A DNA stretch of 64,000 nucleotides from Pseudomonadota bacterium (GCA_027624235.1 JAQBYB010000007.1:1-64000); one strand, 5' to 3'. Numbered from the stretch's first letter, positions 7,807-16,452 are shown. Numbers and translations are program-made. Notes: generated by a model from the sequence alone, not told the origin.

Positions 7807-9327
7807 CTATGGTCCCATAACCAGACGCATCAGGTCGAAAACCGGACCCGGGTAGAAAAACAGCACCAGACAGCCGGTTGAGGAAATGGCAATGGCAATC
7901 AGGCAGGGCACGGGCGCCTCCCTGATGCCCTGGCTTTGTTCGCGGTCATGACTATGGTCGTGATCCGCATCGTGGTTATGTTTTGCGGCTGGTTCGGGGT
8001 TGTTCAAGGAGGTTGAGAAAAAACCATTAAACGGTATCTGCAACAGGTAGACAACGTTCAGCAGCGAACTGACCACCAAAACCGCGACAATGACTATTTG
8101 CCCGGCCTCCAATGCGCCCAGCATTAAGTACCATTTGCTCCATAATCCGCCCATCGGCGGCAGGCCGATGATCGAAAGGCTGCCGATCAAAAAGGCCAGT
8201 GTGGTGAACGGCATGGTTTGGCCAATACCCCGCATGTGGCTGATTTCGGTCTTGTGGGCGGTGACGATGTAGGCGCCGGCGCAGAAAAACAGCGTGATCT
8301 TGCCGAACGCATGCATGACGATATGCATGCCGCCGCCGATGACGCCGAGGTCGCTGGCCAGCATCGCGCCGATGACGATGTAGGAAAGCTGGCTGATGGT
8401 CGAATAGGCCAGCCGGGCCTTGAGGTTGTCCTGTTTCATGGCGACCAGGGATGCAATCAACACCGTCGCCGCCGCCAGGTATAGAAGCCACTGGCTGGCC
8501 TCGATGGAAGACAGGAAATCGACGCCGAAGATATAGACCGCCACCTTGAGCACCGTGAACACCCCGGCCTTGACCACCGCCACCGCGTGAAGAAGCGCCG
8601 ATACCGGCGTCGGCGCCACCATTGCGGCGGGTAGCCAGCGGTGGAACGGCATCAACGCCGCTTTGCCGATCCCAAACACATACAGCCCGAGAAGAACCGC
8701 CGCCGTCAGGCCGCCGACCTTGCCGTCGAGGATTCCGCCCTGAGTGAAATCAAGCGTCCCGACCAGGGACCAGGTCCAGATAATGGCGGTTAACTGAAAA
8801 GCGATGGAGGTGCCGAGCAGGGTTCCCAAATAAACCCGCCCGGCGCGTTTGGCCTCGGGCGTGCCGTGGTGGGTGACCAGGGGGAAAGTGGAAATTGTCA
8901 GCACTTCATAGAAGATAAACAACGTCAGCATATTTCCGGCAAAGGCAATGCCGACGGCGGCGCCGATGGCGACGGCGAAAAGCGCATAAAAACGGGTCTG
9001 GTTCCGCTCATCGTGGCCGCGCATATAGCCGATGGAATAGATCGAGGTGACGATCCACAGGAAACTGGCGATCCCGGCGAAAATCATCCCCAACGGCTCG
9101 ACCGTGAAAACGATGGCAAGGCCGGGCAGCATCTCGAACAAGGTGACCGAAGGCGTCGACCCACCGGCAACGGCGGGATAGATGCTTGCCACCAGGTAAA
9201 ACAGAACCGCACCGGTGATCAGCGCCACCGTCTCGCGGAGGTTCGGGTTGGATCCTGTCAACACGATCAGAACCGATCCCACGAAAGGGGTCAAAATGGA
9301 AAAAAAGATCGCCTGCTCAACGCTCAT
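7807..9327 (-). CDS. Second MrpD-like antiporter subunit
   Basis: A 506-residue member of the NuoL/M/N-MrpA/D family. The key membrane charges are all visible: glutamate in LFIFYEVLTIS, lysine in GIGKAALMPFHRWLPAA, and lysine in AVVKAGVF. About 14 membrane segments are predicted by eye. A cytoplasmic or periplasmic loop near the C-terminus is rich in His and Asp (HNHDADHDHSHD), which could bind metal ions. The start overlaps the end of the upstream MrpD gene by 4 bases. Confidence 0.85.
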   Translation of the reverse strand: MSVEQAIFFSILTPFVGSVLIVLTGSNPNLRETVALITGAVLFYLVASIYPAVAGGSTPSVTLFEMLPGLAIVFTVEPLGMIFAGIASFLWIVTSIYSIGYMRGHDERNQTRFYALFAVAIGAAVGIAFAGNMLTLFIFYEVLTISTFPLVTHHGTPEAKRAGRVYLGTLLGTSIAFQLTAIIWTWSLVGTLDFTQGGILDGKVGGLTAAVLLGLYVFGIGKAALMPFHRWLPAAMVAPTPVSALLHAVAVVKAGVFTVLKVAVYIFGVDFLSSIEASQWLLYLAAATVLIASLVAMKQDNLKARLAYSTISQLSYIVIGAMLASDLGVIGGGMHIVMHAFGKITLFFCAGAYIVTAHKTEISHMRGIGQTMPFTTLAFLIGSLSIIGLPPMGGLWSKWYLMLGALEAGQIVIVAVLVVSSLLNVVYLLQIPFNGFFSTSLNNPEPAAKHNHDADHDHSHDREQSQGIREAPVPCLIAIAISSTGCLVLFFYPGPVFDLMRLVMGP

Positions 9328-10814
9328 TGAACGCCACCAAGCAAGGTTTCAGCCGCCCCGGTGGCGATGTCCAATGGCAAGGTCGCATTGATGCCGAAAT
9401 AATAAGACAACCCGATCATCACCCACGTCGGCACCAGCATCGAGGCCGGTGCTTCGGTAATCTCGGCGGCGCCCTTGGGCGGCGGCTTGAAGTACGCGGC
9501 TTCGACAACGCGCCACACGTAAATGACCGCCAGCAGGGAACTGACCAGGATTGCAACCACCACCGGCCACCAGCCTTTTTCCAGGGCTCCTTGAATCAAA
9601 TACCACTTGGAGATAAATCCCGCCGTCAACGGTATCCCGATCAGACCGAAGCCGCCGGCGACGAACGCCGCCATGGTCAACGGCATGCGCTTGGCCAAGC
9701 CTTCCATGCTTTCGATCTGGACCGAGCCGAGGCGGAGAAAGACACAGCCCATGACCATAAACAGCCCGCCCTTCATCAGGGCGTGATTGAACAAATGCAC
9801 AAGGCCCGCGGTCATGCCGATGACCGAAGCCATGGAAAGGCCGAGGATCATGTAGCCGATCTGGGCAATCGACGAATACGCCAACAGCCGTTTGACGTTG
9901 CTTTGGTAGAGGGCGACCGCAGACCCCCCGATCATCGCGGCGATGGCAAGGGAGACGAGTATTTCCTGAAGCCCGAAATCGTCGAAAATTCCGCTGCCGC
10001 CAAAGATCGTGAAAAGAATGCGGGCGAAGGCATAAACCGCGACCTTAGTGCCCGTCGATGCCAGGAACGCCGACACCGCCGACGGCGCATGGGTATAAGC
10101 GTCGGGCAGCCACAGGTGCAACGGGACCAAGGCCAACTTCAAGCTCAGACCGACCAACAGGAACGCCAGCGCCACCATGATGGTCCGGTTGCCGTAAAGG
10201 TCCGGCACCAGGGTCGCCAGGTCGGCCATGTTCAGCGTTCCCGTCACCTGATACATCATGCCGACGCCGATGATGTAAAAGGTGGCGCCGATGGTGCCCA
10301 TGATTAAATAACGATAGGCGGCGATCAGCGCCTTGCGGTCGCGGCCGAGGCTGATCATCACGTAAGACGACAGCGACGAAATCTCCAGAAACACGAACAG
10401 GTTGAAAACGTCGCCGGTGATGGCGATGCCCAACAGCCCGGCAAGGTTCAATAAATACATGCAATAGAACAGGTAGATCCGGGGTTCTTCGATTTCCGCT
10501 TTGATGCTGGCCCGCGCGTACGGCATCACCACCGACCCGATCAGGGTAACGATGACCAGCATGAAGGCGTTGGCGAGGTCGATGCGGTATTCAATGCCCC
10601 AGGGCGCCGGCCAACCGCCGAGCGAATAGATGATGGTTCCGGTTTCCAGAACGCGGCCCAGCAGGGTCAGGGCAATTGCCAGCAACACCCAGGTCATCCC
10701 TGTCGCAATCAACCAGGCGGCGCCATGCCGGCGCAGAACCAGGCAAACCGGAGCCGCCAAAAGCGCCAGCACCACCTGTAACGCCGGAAGATGGCTGAAG
10801 AGGGAGGCGGTCAT
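9324..10814 (-). CDS. mrpD: MrpD/MnhD-type Na+/H+ antiporter subunit D
   Basis: A 496-residue antiporter-like channel subunit and the best candidate for the canonical MrpD. Signature residues are present: TM5 glutamate (LFVFLEISSLSSY), TM7 lysine (LKLALVPLHLWLPDAYTHAPSAV, lysine at its second position) and a TM8 lysine (GTKVAVY). The start is the ATG at 10814, overlapping the MrpC stop as TGATG. A TTG one codon earlier also exists but is less likely. It sits in the classical C-D order. Confidence 0.9.
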   Translation of the reverse strand: MTASLFSHLPALQVVLALLAAPVCLVLRRHGAAWLIATGMTWVLLAIALTLLGRVLETGTIIYSLGGWPAPWGIEYRIDLANAFMLVIVTLIGSVVMPYARASIKAEIEEPRIYLFYCMYLLNLAGLLGIAITGDVFNLFVFLEISSLSSYVMISLGRDRKALIAAYRYLIMGTIGATFYIIGVGMMYQVTGTLNMADLATLVPDLYGNRTIMVALAFLLVGLSLKLALVPLHLWLPDAYTHAPSAVSAFLASTGTKVAVYAFARILFTIFGGSGIFDDFGLQEILVSLAIAAMIGGSAVALYQSNVKRLLAYSSIAQIGYMILGLSMASVIGMTAGLVHLFNHALMKGGLFMVMGCVFLRLGSVQIESMEGLAKRMPLTMAAFVAGGFGLIGIPLTAGFISKWYLIQGALEKGWWPVVVAILVSSLLAVIYVWRVVEAAYFKPPPKGAAEITEAPASMLVPTWVMIGLSYYFGINATLPLDIATGAAETLLGGVQ

Positions 10815-11167
10815 CAAGACTCACCCTCCTGTTTCTCAATCTCGTCATCTTCGATGGTGCCGTAGGCATCGCGGATGCGAACCACCAACGCCAACCCCAA
10901 TGCCGTGGTCGCCACGCCGACGACGATGGCGGTCAGAATCAGGACGTGGGGCAGGGGGTTGGAATAGGTGGTGATGCCATCGGCTAAAATCGGCGCCGTG
11001 CCGCCCTTGACCTTGGCCATGGTGATGTAAAATACGAACACCGAAACCTGAAAGATGTTCAAGCCGACAATTTTTTTAATCAGGTTGTCATGGGAGATGA
11101 CGATATAAAACCCGGTCATCATCAACACGATGACGATCCAATAATTGATCAGGCCAATAAATTCCAT
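10814..11167 (-). CDS. mrpC: MrpC/MnhC-type antiporter subunit C (NuoK homologue)
   Basis: A 117-residue protein with three membrane helices, homologous to NuoK of complex I. The family motif is seen in KKIVGLNIFQVSVFVFYI, followed by a helix containing PHVLILTAIVVGVATTALGLAL. It ends with a short acidic tail (DDEIEKQEGES). It lies between the fused A/B subunit gene and mrpD, separated or overlapped by only a few bases, so it is co-translated with both. Confidence 0.9.
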   Translation of the reverse strand: MEFIGLINYWIVIVLMMTGFYIVISHDNLIKKIVGLNIFQVSVFVFYITMAKVKGGTAPILADGITTYSNPLPHVLILTAIVVGVATTALGLALVVRIRDAYGTIEDDEIEKQEGES

Positions 11168-11170
11168 GGC

Positions 11171-12133
11171 TCAGTGTTCCTGGCGGGCGAAGGTAAAGAA
11201 GATGGCAATCATCGCCGCCGCCACGGTTAAACCAACGCCGAATTCGACCAACAGGATGCCCACGTGCTGACCACCGACCGGATCGGCGGCCAACACCGAA
11301 TAATCAAGGAAGTTGCCCCCTAAGACCATACTGGCGACGCCGACGCCCGCGTACAAAAGAACGCCAAGGGCCAGAAACAGGCGCGTCACCCGTGCCGGGA
11401 TCAGGGAGCGGGCGGTGTCGATATCGAAAATCAGCGCGTACAGGATAAATCCCGACGCGAAGATTACCCCGGCCTGAAAGCCGCCGCCGGGACCGAAATC
11501 GCCGTGCCATTGAACATAGAGCGCAAACAATAAAATAAACGGGATCAGAAGCTTGGAGACGACGCGCAGGATGACGTTGGTTCTCATGCTGTCGCGCAGT
11601 TCCCCGACCGCCATGCGATGGGATCTCCGCCTCCCAAACTGGGGCCGCCCGATGATCAGCAGCACGCCGATGGCGGCGGTAAAGATCACGAAAACCTCAC
11701 CCAGGGTGTCATAGCCGCGATAGCTTGCCAGCACCGACGTCACCACGTTGGCCACGCCGATTTCCTGGCCCGATTTTTCCAAGTAATACGGCGCGACATG
11801 CTGATGGATGGCCGCCGTGGGATCGCCAAAGGGCGGCATGTCCAGGGTCCCGTAAATAAGGACGCAGCCTGTCACCACCACCAACACCAGTGCCCATGGC
11901 GAGCCGCCCGTCGTTTCGGTTTTTTCCTCGCTGGTCGTCAGCGCCAGGGTGCCCAGCATCAACACCGTTGAGATGCCGGCGCCGACGGCGGCTTCGGTAA
12001 AGGCAACATCAACGGCATCCAGAATGACGTACAGGACGGCCGCCGTCAGGCTGAAAATTCCGGTCAGCATGACCACGGCAAATAGATTCCGAAGTCGCGC
12101 CACGGCAAATCCGATCACCGCCATAAAACCCAT
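11171..12133 (-). CDS. Fused MrpA C-terminal (MbhD/MbhE-like) and MrpB subunit
   Basis: A 320-residue membrane protein joining three modules: an MbhD/DUF4040-like part with the motif DVAFTEAAVGAGISTVLMLGTLAL, an MbhE-like part (about 80-170, with YRGYDTLGEVFVIFTAAIGVL), and a MnhB/MrpB domain (about 185-320, with HGDFGPGGGFQAGVIFASGF). In classical Mrp operons the first two modules form the end of MrpA. The annotated ATG at 12133 cuts into the first helix and has no ribosome site. GGGAGG at 12067-12072 offset by 100 (plus-strand 12167-12172) is 6 bases before an in-frame ATC at 12160, which would add nine residues. The true start is thus uncertain. Confidence 0.82.
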   Translation of the reverse strand: MGFMAVIGFAVARLRNLFAVVMLTGIFSLTAAVLYVILDAVDVAFTEAAVGAGISTVLMLGTLALTTSEEKTETTGGSPWALVLVVVTGCVLIYGTLDMPPFGDPTAAIHQHVAPYYLEKSGQEIGVANVVTSVLASYRGYDTLGEVFVIFTAAIGVLLIIGRPQFGRRRSHRMAVGELRDSMRTNVILRVVSKLLIPFILLFALYVQWHGDFGPGGGFQAGVIFASGFILYALIFDIDTARSLIPARVTRLFLALGVLLYAGVGVASMVLGGNFLDYSVLAADPVGGQHVGILLVEFGVGLTVAAAMIAIFFTFARQEH

Positions 12134-12147
12134 CAGCGAAAAGATAA

Positions 12148-12501
12148 TCAGGTTTTCGATGACTCGCCTCCCTTGGTGGGGGCTTTGCCTTTGGGGGTTA
12201 CAGTCTGTCGGGGACGGACACCGCCATGCAACGCCGCCCGCGCCAGGGCATGGGTCGCCGTCGGGCTGGTAAACAGGATGAAAATAACGATCAGGACCAG
12301 CTTAATGGTAACGATGCTCAAGCCCCCCTGGATCATCAAGCCGGACAACACCGCGCCGGCGCCCATGGTCTCGATGATGCCGGCCCCGTGCATACGCGCG
12401 AACACATCCGGAAGCCGGATCAAACCAATGCCGCCGATAATCAGAAACACCGAACCGACGGCCAGCAGCCCCCAACTGAGGATTTCCAGAACAATATCCA
12501 T
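12148..12501 (-). CDS. mrpG: MrpG/MnhG-type antiporter subunit G
   Basis: A 117-residue protein with three membrane helices. The family motif IGLIRLPDVFARMHGAGIIETMGAG lies in the first third. The C-terminal tail is basic and proline/lysine-rich. The gene start shares its last base with the end of mrpF, and its end lies within the probable start region of the A/B fusion gene, so the operon is tightly packed. Confidence 0.9.
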   Translation of the reverse strand: MDIVLEILSWGLLAVGSVFLIIGGIGLIRLPDVFARMHGAGIIETMGAGAVLSGLMIQGGLSIVTIKLVLIVIFILFTSPTATHALARAALHGGVRPRQTVTPKGKAPTKGGESSKT

Positions 12502-12788
12502 CAGATGTCCCCCAACTCGTCGCCGCCGGTCGGACGGCCCATGTGGGAAAATTCGACATACTTGGACACCGCGATGGTGCCGATGAAGTTAATCAGCGCG
12601 TAAACCAGGGCCAGATCCAGAAAATCCGGCCGCCCGCTCAGAAAACCGTAAACGCAAATCAACACCACGGTGAGTGTGCCGAAGGCGTTGACCGCCAAAA
12701 TCCGGTCATAGACCGTCGGCCCCATGATCGACCGGAAAACCGCAAGAGCCATGGTCACTAAAACGGCCAACGCGACGGCGGCCATCAT
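12501..12788 (-). CDS. mrpF: MrpF/MnhF-type antiporter subunit F
   Basis: A 95-residue three-helix subunit. The block FRSIMGPTVYDRILAVNAFGT is the MrpF signature; the second helix contains DLALVYALINFIGTIAVSKY. It overlaps mrpE by 4 bases and mrpG by 1. Its proposed role in the Mrp complex is in the sodium/proton coupling region, based on structures of Bacillus and Dietzia complexes. Confidence 0.9.
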   Translation of the reverse strand: MMAAVALAVLVTMALAVFRSIMGPTVYDRILAVNAFGTLTVVLICVYGFLSGRPDFLDLALVYALINFIGTIAVSKYVEFSHMGRPTGGDELGDI

Positions 12789-13309
12789 TGCGCCGGTCCT
12801 CCGGGGGCGGTATTCGGGGCGCTCTTGTCGGTTTTGGGGTGGGCCTCCACTTCGGTGACATGGCGGTCCATCTCGCCGGTTTTCAGGTTTTCCGCGGCGT
12901 CCGTGGTTAACGCATGGACGCTCAGGTTGTCCTTGTCGATGTCGATCGTCACCGTGCCCGGCGTCAAGGTGATGGAATTGGCATATATCACATGCCCCAA
13001 GTCGGTTTTCTGGGTCGCGGTAACACCAAAAACGGTGGGCTGGATCGGCATTTCGCGGCTGATGATGACCCGGGCGACGGCGATATTGGCGAGGATGATT
13101 TCCTTGAGTAGCCAGGGCCAGTATAAGAACGCCCGGAAGGTCAGATGAATGGGATGGCCTTCGTGATCAATCACATCCATGCGGTGCGCGATCCAGACGA
13201 CGGCAATAACCGAAGCAACGCCGAGGCTGAGCAAGAGGGGCGTGAAGAAACCTGACAGCATTAGCCATAGACCGAGCAGAACCAGCCCTAAACTGAATGC
13301 ATGCAGCAA
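12785..13309 (-). CDS. mrpE: MrpE/MnhE-type antiporter subunit E, first gene of the operon
   Basis: A 174-residue subunit with two N-terminal membrane helices and a soluble domain. The motifs YWPWLLKEIILANIAVARVI and the ANSITLTPGTVTIDI block are typical of MrpE. A hydrophilic tail of about 35 residues, rich in Pro, Lys and Thr, follows. The operon order E-F-G-(A'B)-C-D-D-x-D differs from the classical A-B-C-D-E-F-G order. Its promoter should lie in the 177-base gap shared with the divergent DUF192 gene, where I find no clear sigma70 hexamers. Confidence 0.9.
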   Translation of the reverse strand: MLHAFSLGLVLLGLWLMLSGFFTPLLLSLGVASVIAVVWIAHRMDVIDHEGHPIHLTFRAFLYWPWLLKEIILANIAVARVIISREMPIQPTVFGVTATQKTDLGHVIYANSITLTPGTVTIDIDKDNLSVHALTTDAAENLKTGEMDRHVTEVEAHPKTDKSAPNTAPGGPAQ

Positions 13310-13486
13310 AACAAAATGCCTCCCTCAAACGGCAATCCGGTTGTTCCGAATTATTAGCCGTAAGGATAATTTCACTGCCCCTAAGAGGCTAGACAATAAT
13401 CAGTTTTTTTTATGGCCTTTTGCGAGAACTCCGGAATTTCGAAAGAAGCCTTGTCGATGTCCCTATGATTGGGCTATGGCTCTGTC

Positions 13487-13975
13487 ATGAAACGAATTTT
13501 TCATCAATTTTCGGCCCTATTGCTGGTCTTCCTTGTCGCCCCATGGCCGCAGGCGTATGCCCAGGCCCCGGAACAGGGCGCCCCGCTGAATACATTCGCA
13601 TGGGACACGCTTGAAATTGTCACCGAATCGGGGCGACGCCATCCGTTCAGAGTCGAAATGGCGATCACCCCATCCCAGCAGGCCCAGGGCCTGCAATGGC
13701 GGAAAGTCCTGGCCGACGATGCCGGGATGCTTTTTGATTTCGGCGCCTCGAAGCCGACCGCGTTTTGGATGTTGAATACCTATCTGTCCCTGGACATGAT
13801 TTTCATCGCGTCCGGCGGAAAAATCGACAAGATCGCCCGCGCCACAAAGCCATTGTCGCTGGCCGCCATCGCTTCGGATGGCCCGGTCAGGGCCGTCCTC
13901 GAAGTCCGGGCCGGGACGGCGGCGCGGCTTGGCATCCAACCCGGTGACAGGGTCGAACACCGGATATTTCACTGA
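13487..13975 (+). CDS. Secreted DUF192 family protein
   Basis: A 162-residue protein with an N-terminal signal peptide (hydrophobic core [11 protein letters not shown], likely cleavage after QAYAQA). The rest matches the DUF192 fold: [40 protein letters not shown] and the C-terminal LGIQPGDRV motif. The biochemical role of the family is not established. I chose the ATG at 13487, since the in-frame ATG at 13469 only adds six residues before the signal peptide. It stands alone and is divergent from the Mrp operon. Confidence 0.82.
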   Translation: MKRIFHQFSALLLVFLVAPWPQAYAQAPEQGAPLNTFAWDTLEIVTESGRRHPFRVEMAITPSQQAQGLQWRKVLADDAGMLFDFGASKPTAFWMLNTYLSLDMIFIASGGKIDKIARATKPLSLAAIASDGPVRAVLEVRAGTAARLGIQPGDRVEHRIFH

Positions 13976-14055
13976 GTCTTGCCACAGACTTGCGCCCAGC
14001 CGGGCTAAGCCTTACCTTCCGGCTTATACCGGGACGACGGGCCTGGGCAACATGT

Positions 14056-14132
<77 letters not shown>

Positions 14133-14152
14133 TTTTCCAAGGATATGCCGTT

Positions 14153-14449
14153 ATGACCGAAGTTCGAATTTACAAGCCAGCCAAGACCGCCATGCAGTCC
14201 GGGCGCCGGAACGCCAAACGCTGGGTGCTGGAGTTCGAGCCGGCCTCGGCCAAGCAGACCGACTCCTTAATGGGTTGGATCGGATCGTCCGATACCCGCG
14301 GACAAGTCCGGCTTAGGTTCGATAGCAAGGAAGACGCCTTGGCCTTTGCCCAGACGAACAAGTTAACCGCGCGTGTCCAGAATCCAAAGCCCAGACGCAT
14401 TAAGCACAAGAATTACGCCGATAATTTCAGTTTCCATCGGACGGTTTAA
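14153..14449 (+). CDS. NDUFS4-type accessory subunit of complex I (ETC complex I subunit)
   Basis: A 98-residue protein of the NDUFS4 (18-kDa, AQDQ) family. The typical pattern is visible: [14 protein letters not shown] at the start, then WVLEFEP, the [10 protein letters not shown] motif, and a C-terminal [11 protein letters not shown]. In alphaproteobacteria such as Paracoccus the homologue is a genuine supernumerary subunit that binds at the junction of the NADH-oxidising arm. Here the gene is about 33 kb from the nuo operon and lies between tRNA-Pro and tRNA-Arg, 20 bases from each, perhaps sharing a transcript with them. Confidence 0.88.
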   Translation: MTEVRIYKPAKTAMQSGRRNAKRWVLEFEPASAKQTDSLMGWIGSSDTRGQVRLRFDSKEDALAFAQTNKLTARVQNPKPRRIKHKNYADNFSFHRTV

Positions 14450-14469
14450 ATTCTATTCCTTGGTCATGG

Positions 14470-14546
14470 GCGCCCGTAGCTCAACCGGATAGAGCGCGGG
14501 ATTTCTAATCCCGAGGTTGCAGGTTCAAGTCCTGCCGGGCGCGCCA
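14470..14546 (+). tRNA. tRNA-Arg (UCU)
   Basis: 77 bases with encoded CCA. The acceptor stem pairs GCGCCCG with CGGGCGC. The anticodon stem CGGGA/TCCCG encloses TTTCTAA, giving anticodon TCT. The T-arm GCAGG/CCTGC is perfect. Confidence 0.96.
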
Positions 14547-14570
14547 ATCCTTTAAAATCGGAAACACCGA

Positions 14571-15218
14571 ATGGCCGATCAACAAAATTCCGAAAATGGT
14601 GTGATCGACTTGTGGCCGACCAAGATATTGCGGCGGCGCCCGGTTGATCATGAGACCTGGAATAAAGAACTCATCAAGCTGGTGCGTGAGCTGGAACGCG
14701 CCAATAAAAACCTGACCACCGATTACCTGGCGCCGGACCTGTTCAACATGGATCATCCCGCCGTCAACTGGTTGCGGGAAAGCGTCAACGCCACCGTAAT
14801 CGAATACCTCAAGCATCTCGGCATTGATTATCCGGTCAATTGGACGATTACGGGCTGGCCGAACGTCAACCGGTTCGGCGATTATCACGACCCCCATAAC
14901 CATCCGTGGTCGTATCTCAGCGGGACATATTACGTCAAAATGCCGGCGACGCGGGAAACCCTGCAAAGCCGAAGCGATGTCAGGCCCGGTAGCATTACTT
15001 TTTATGACCCCCGCCAGGGCTCTAACATGTTGGCCATCAAAGGCGACCCCTATGTTGACCCCGAACACACGGTGCTGCCGGAACCAGGGCTGATGTTATT
15101 GTGGCCGGCCTTCGTTAACCATTTCGTCCACCCGAATTTAAGCAAGGAAACCAGAATTTCCATTAGTTTCAATATCGTGCTTCAATGGTCGGACGCTTAC
15201 CTTCCGAACCAGGGCTAG
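14571..15218 (+). CDS. Putative 2OG-Fe(II) oxygenase, TIGR02466-like
   Basis: A 215-residue protein with the features of a small non-heme iron, 2-oxoglutarate-dependent oxygenase. The segment WPNVNRFGDYHDPHNHPWSYLSGTYYV carries the likely HxD-type metal ligands. A later histidine in FVHPNL, followed by an arginine in ETRISISFNIV, would complete the iron and 2OG sites. This matches the TIGR02466 group of unknown substrate, often found in phage and marine bacteria. It starts 24 bases after tRNA-Arg. The oxygenase assignment is by motif only; the substrate is unknown. Confidence 0.72.
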   Translation: MADQQNSENGVIDLWPTKILRRRPVDHETWNKELIKLVRELERANKNLTTDYLAPDLFNMDHPAVNWLRESVNATVIEYLKHLGIDYPVNWTITGWPNVNRFGDYHDPHNHPWSYLSGTYYVKMPATRETLQSRSDVRPGSITFYDPRQGSNMLAIKGDPYVDPEHTVLPEPGLMLLWPAFVNHFVHPNLSKETRISISFNIVLQWSDAYLPNQG

Positions 15219-15282
15219 CGAAAAGGGCGCGGGTTTTCTAAAATAGTTCCACGTTTGCCCAAAGACCCAAGGACGTTCCGAG

Positions 15283-15633
15283 ATGAAGATCGTCGGCACT
15301 GCGCAAGAATATAACCGCAAGGACAACCGGATAGAGGTCCCCGCCTTTATTTCCATCGAGGGAAAAATTTATCGGGCGCTCGATTTAGGCCTAGGCGGGT
15401 TCAGGATCGGTGACTACGACGGTGAATTGATGCCGGGTATGGAGTTTCTTGTTGATGGTCTCGGCCTCAACCAAGACGATATCATCGCGGTGCGCATCGA
15501 TTGCACCGTCGCCCGGCGATTGGGCAACCAGTTGGGCGCCGGGTTTGTCGAATTGGATTCACAGTCCTACGATGTGATCGACGCCTTGATGATGCGGAAA
15601 AAGAAATTCTTCGAAAAAATGAAAAACCGATAA
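15283..15633 (+). CDS. PilZ-like domain protein with degenerate motif
   Basis: A 116-residue protein resembling a single PilZ domain, a receptor fold for cyclic di-GMP. An RxxxR-like segment (RKDNR, residues 12-16) is followed by beta-strands and a DLGLGGF segment where the second binding motif (D/NxSxxG) is expected, with glycine replacing the usual serine. The C-terminus is basic. It lies 3 bases before a second PilZ-type gene and probably forms an operon with it. Cyclic di-GMP binding may be weakened by the motif change. Confidence 0.62.
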   Translation: MKIVGTAQEYNRKDNRIEVPAFISIEGKIYRALDLGLGGFRIGDYDGELMPGMEFLVDGLGLNQDDIIAVRIDCTVARRLGNQLGAGFVELDSQSYDVIDALMMRKKKFFEKMKNR

Positions 15634-15636
15634 GGC

Positions 15637-16023
15637 GTGGGATACGGGATCGTGGCGAAGAACAAAACTCAATCGGAACGCCGCCTCAATAAGCGGTCGA
15701 AAGCCCAGGAATTGGAGCTTTCCATCGAAGGCAATTCGTATGCGACCACTAACTTGAGCATCGGCGGTTCCATGGTCGAAGGCTATGACGGCGCGTTGTC
15801 GGCGGGGGCGTTGTTGAGTGTCAAGGGAATCGGTTCATCGGGGGGCAAGCTGACGAAAGTCGACATTCGCGCCAGGGTCAACCGCGCCAATCCTGAGGCC
15901 AGGCAATTGGCACTGACGTTTCTGGAACTCGACACCGGCGCCTACGAAATCCTTCAAAACTTCATGGCGATAAGGATCCAAGGCCTGAAGCCACCGAAAA
16001 AACCGGAACCGGACTCCGATTAA
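15637..16023 (+). CDS. PilZ domain protein
   Basis: A 128-residue protein with an RRLNKR segment near residue 16 and a canonical NLSIGGSMV motif (NxSxxG) about 25 residues later, as in cyclic di-GMP-binding PilZ domains. The reading frame opens with GTG at 15637, 3 bases after the preceding PilZ gene; a second GTG at 15652 (giving MAKNKTQ) is an equally plausible start. The similar layout suggests the two genes are an old tandem duplication. The end is 3 bases from the convergent hisI. Confidence 0.7.
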   Translation: MGYGIVAKNKTQSERRLNKRSKAQELELSIEGNSYATTNLSIGGSMVEGYDGALSAGALLSVKGIGSSGGKLTKVDIRARVNRANPEARQLALTFLELDTGAYEILQNFMAIRIQGLKPPKKPEPDSD

Positions 16024-16026
16024 GGG

Positions 16027-16452
16027 TCAGCCGTAGAGGTCGTCCGGGTCGGTTTCGACATCGGCGATCACCGCCGCGTCGCCGTCGCGAACGGCATTGA
16101 AAAAACAGTTTCTTCGCCCGGTGTGACAGGCGACGCCGACTTGGTCGACCAGCAACAGTACCGTGTCTGCGTCACAATCCCAGCGGAAATCCTTCAACGC
16201 CTGGGTCTGGCCGGAGGTTTCACCCTTGCGCCACAGCTTTCCCCGCGACCTGGAAAAATAACAGACTTGTCCGGTTTTGAGGGTTTCGGTGATGGCATCG
16301 CGGTTCATCCACGCCATCATCAAGACTTCCTGGGTGTCGAACTGCTGCGCGATGGCCGCCACCAAGCCGTCATCGTTAAAGGTGATGGCGTCGAGAACCT
16401 GATCCGTGGCCGCGATGGCATTTCCCATGTCGCCGCTGGTTTTTTTGCTCAT
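16027..16452 (-). CDS. hisI: Phosphoribosyl-AMP cyclohydrolase
   Basis: A 141-residue enzyme that opens the purine ring of phosphoribosyl-AMP in the third step of histidine synthesis. The family blocks MMAWMNRDAI, CYFSRSRGKLWRKGE and DCDADTVLLLVDQ are present, and the zinc/metal site is visible in GVACHTGRRNCFF. It is a stand-alone HisI without the HisE pyrophosphohydrolase domain, the usual state in alphaproteobacteria. No other his gene is adjacent. Confidence 0.93.
   Translation of the reverse strand: MSKKTSGDMGNAIAATDQVLDAITFNDDGLVAAIAQQFDTQEVLMMAWMNRDAITETLKTGQVCYFSRSRGKLWRKGETSGQTQALKDFRWDCDADTVLLLVDQVGVACHTGRRNCFFNAVRDGDAAVIADVETDPDDLYG

Noticed and set aside
9327-10307. A 326-codon plus-strand open frame opposite mrpD
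   Set aside because: It is antisense to a clear MrpD gene, is rich in Arg, His, Gln and Asp as expected for a shadow frame in GC-rich DNA, and shows no family motif.
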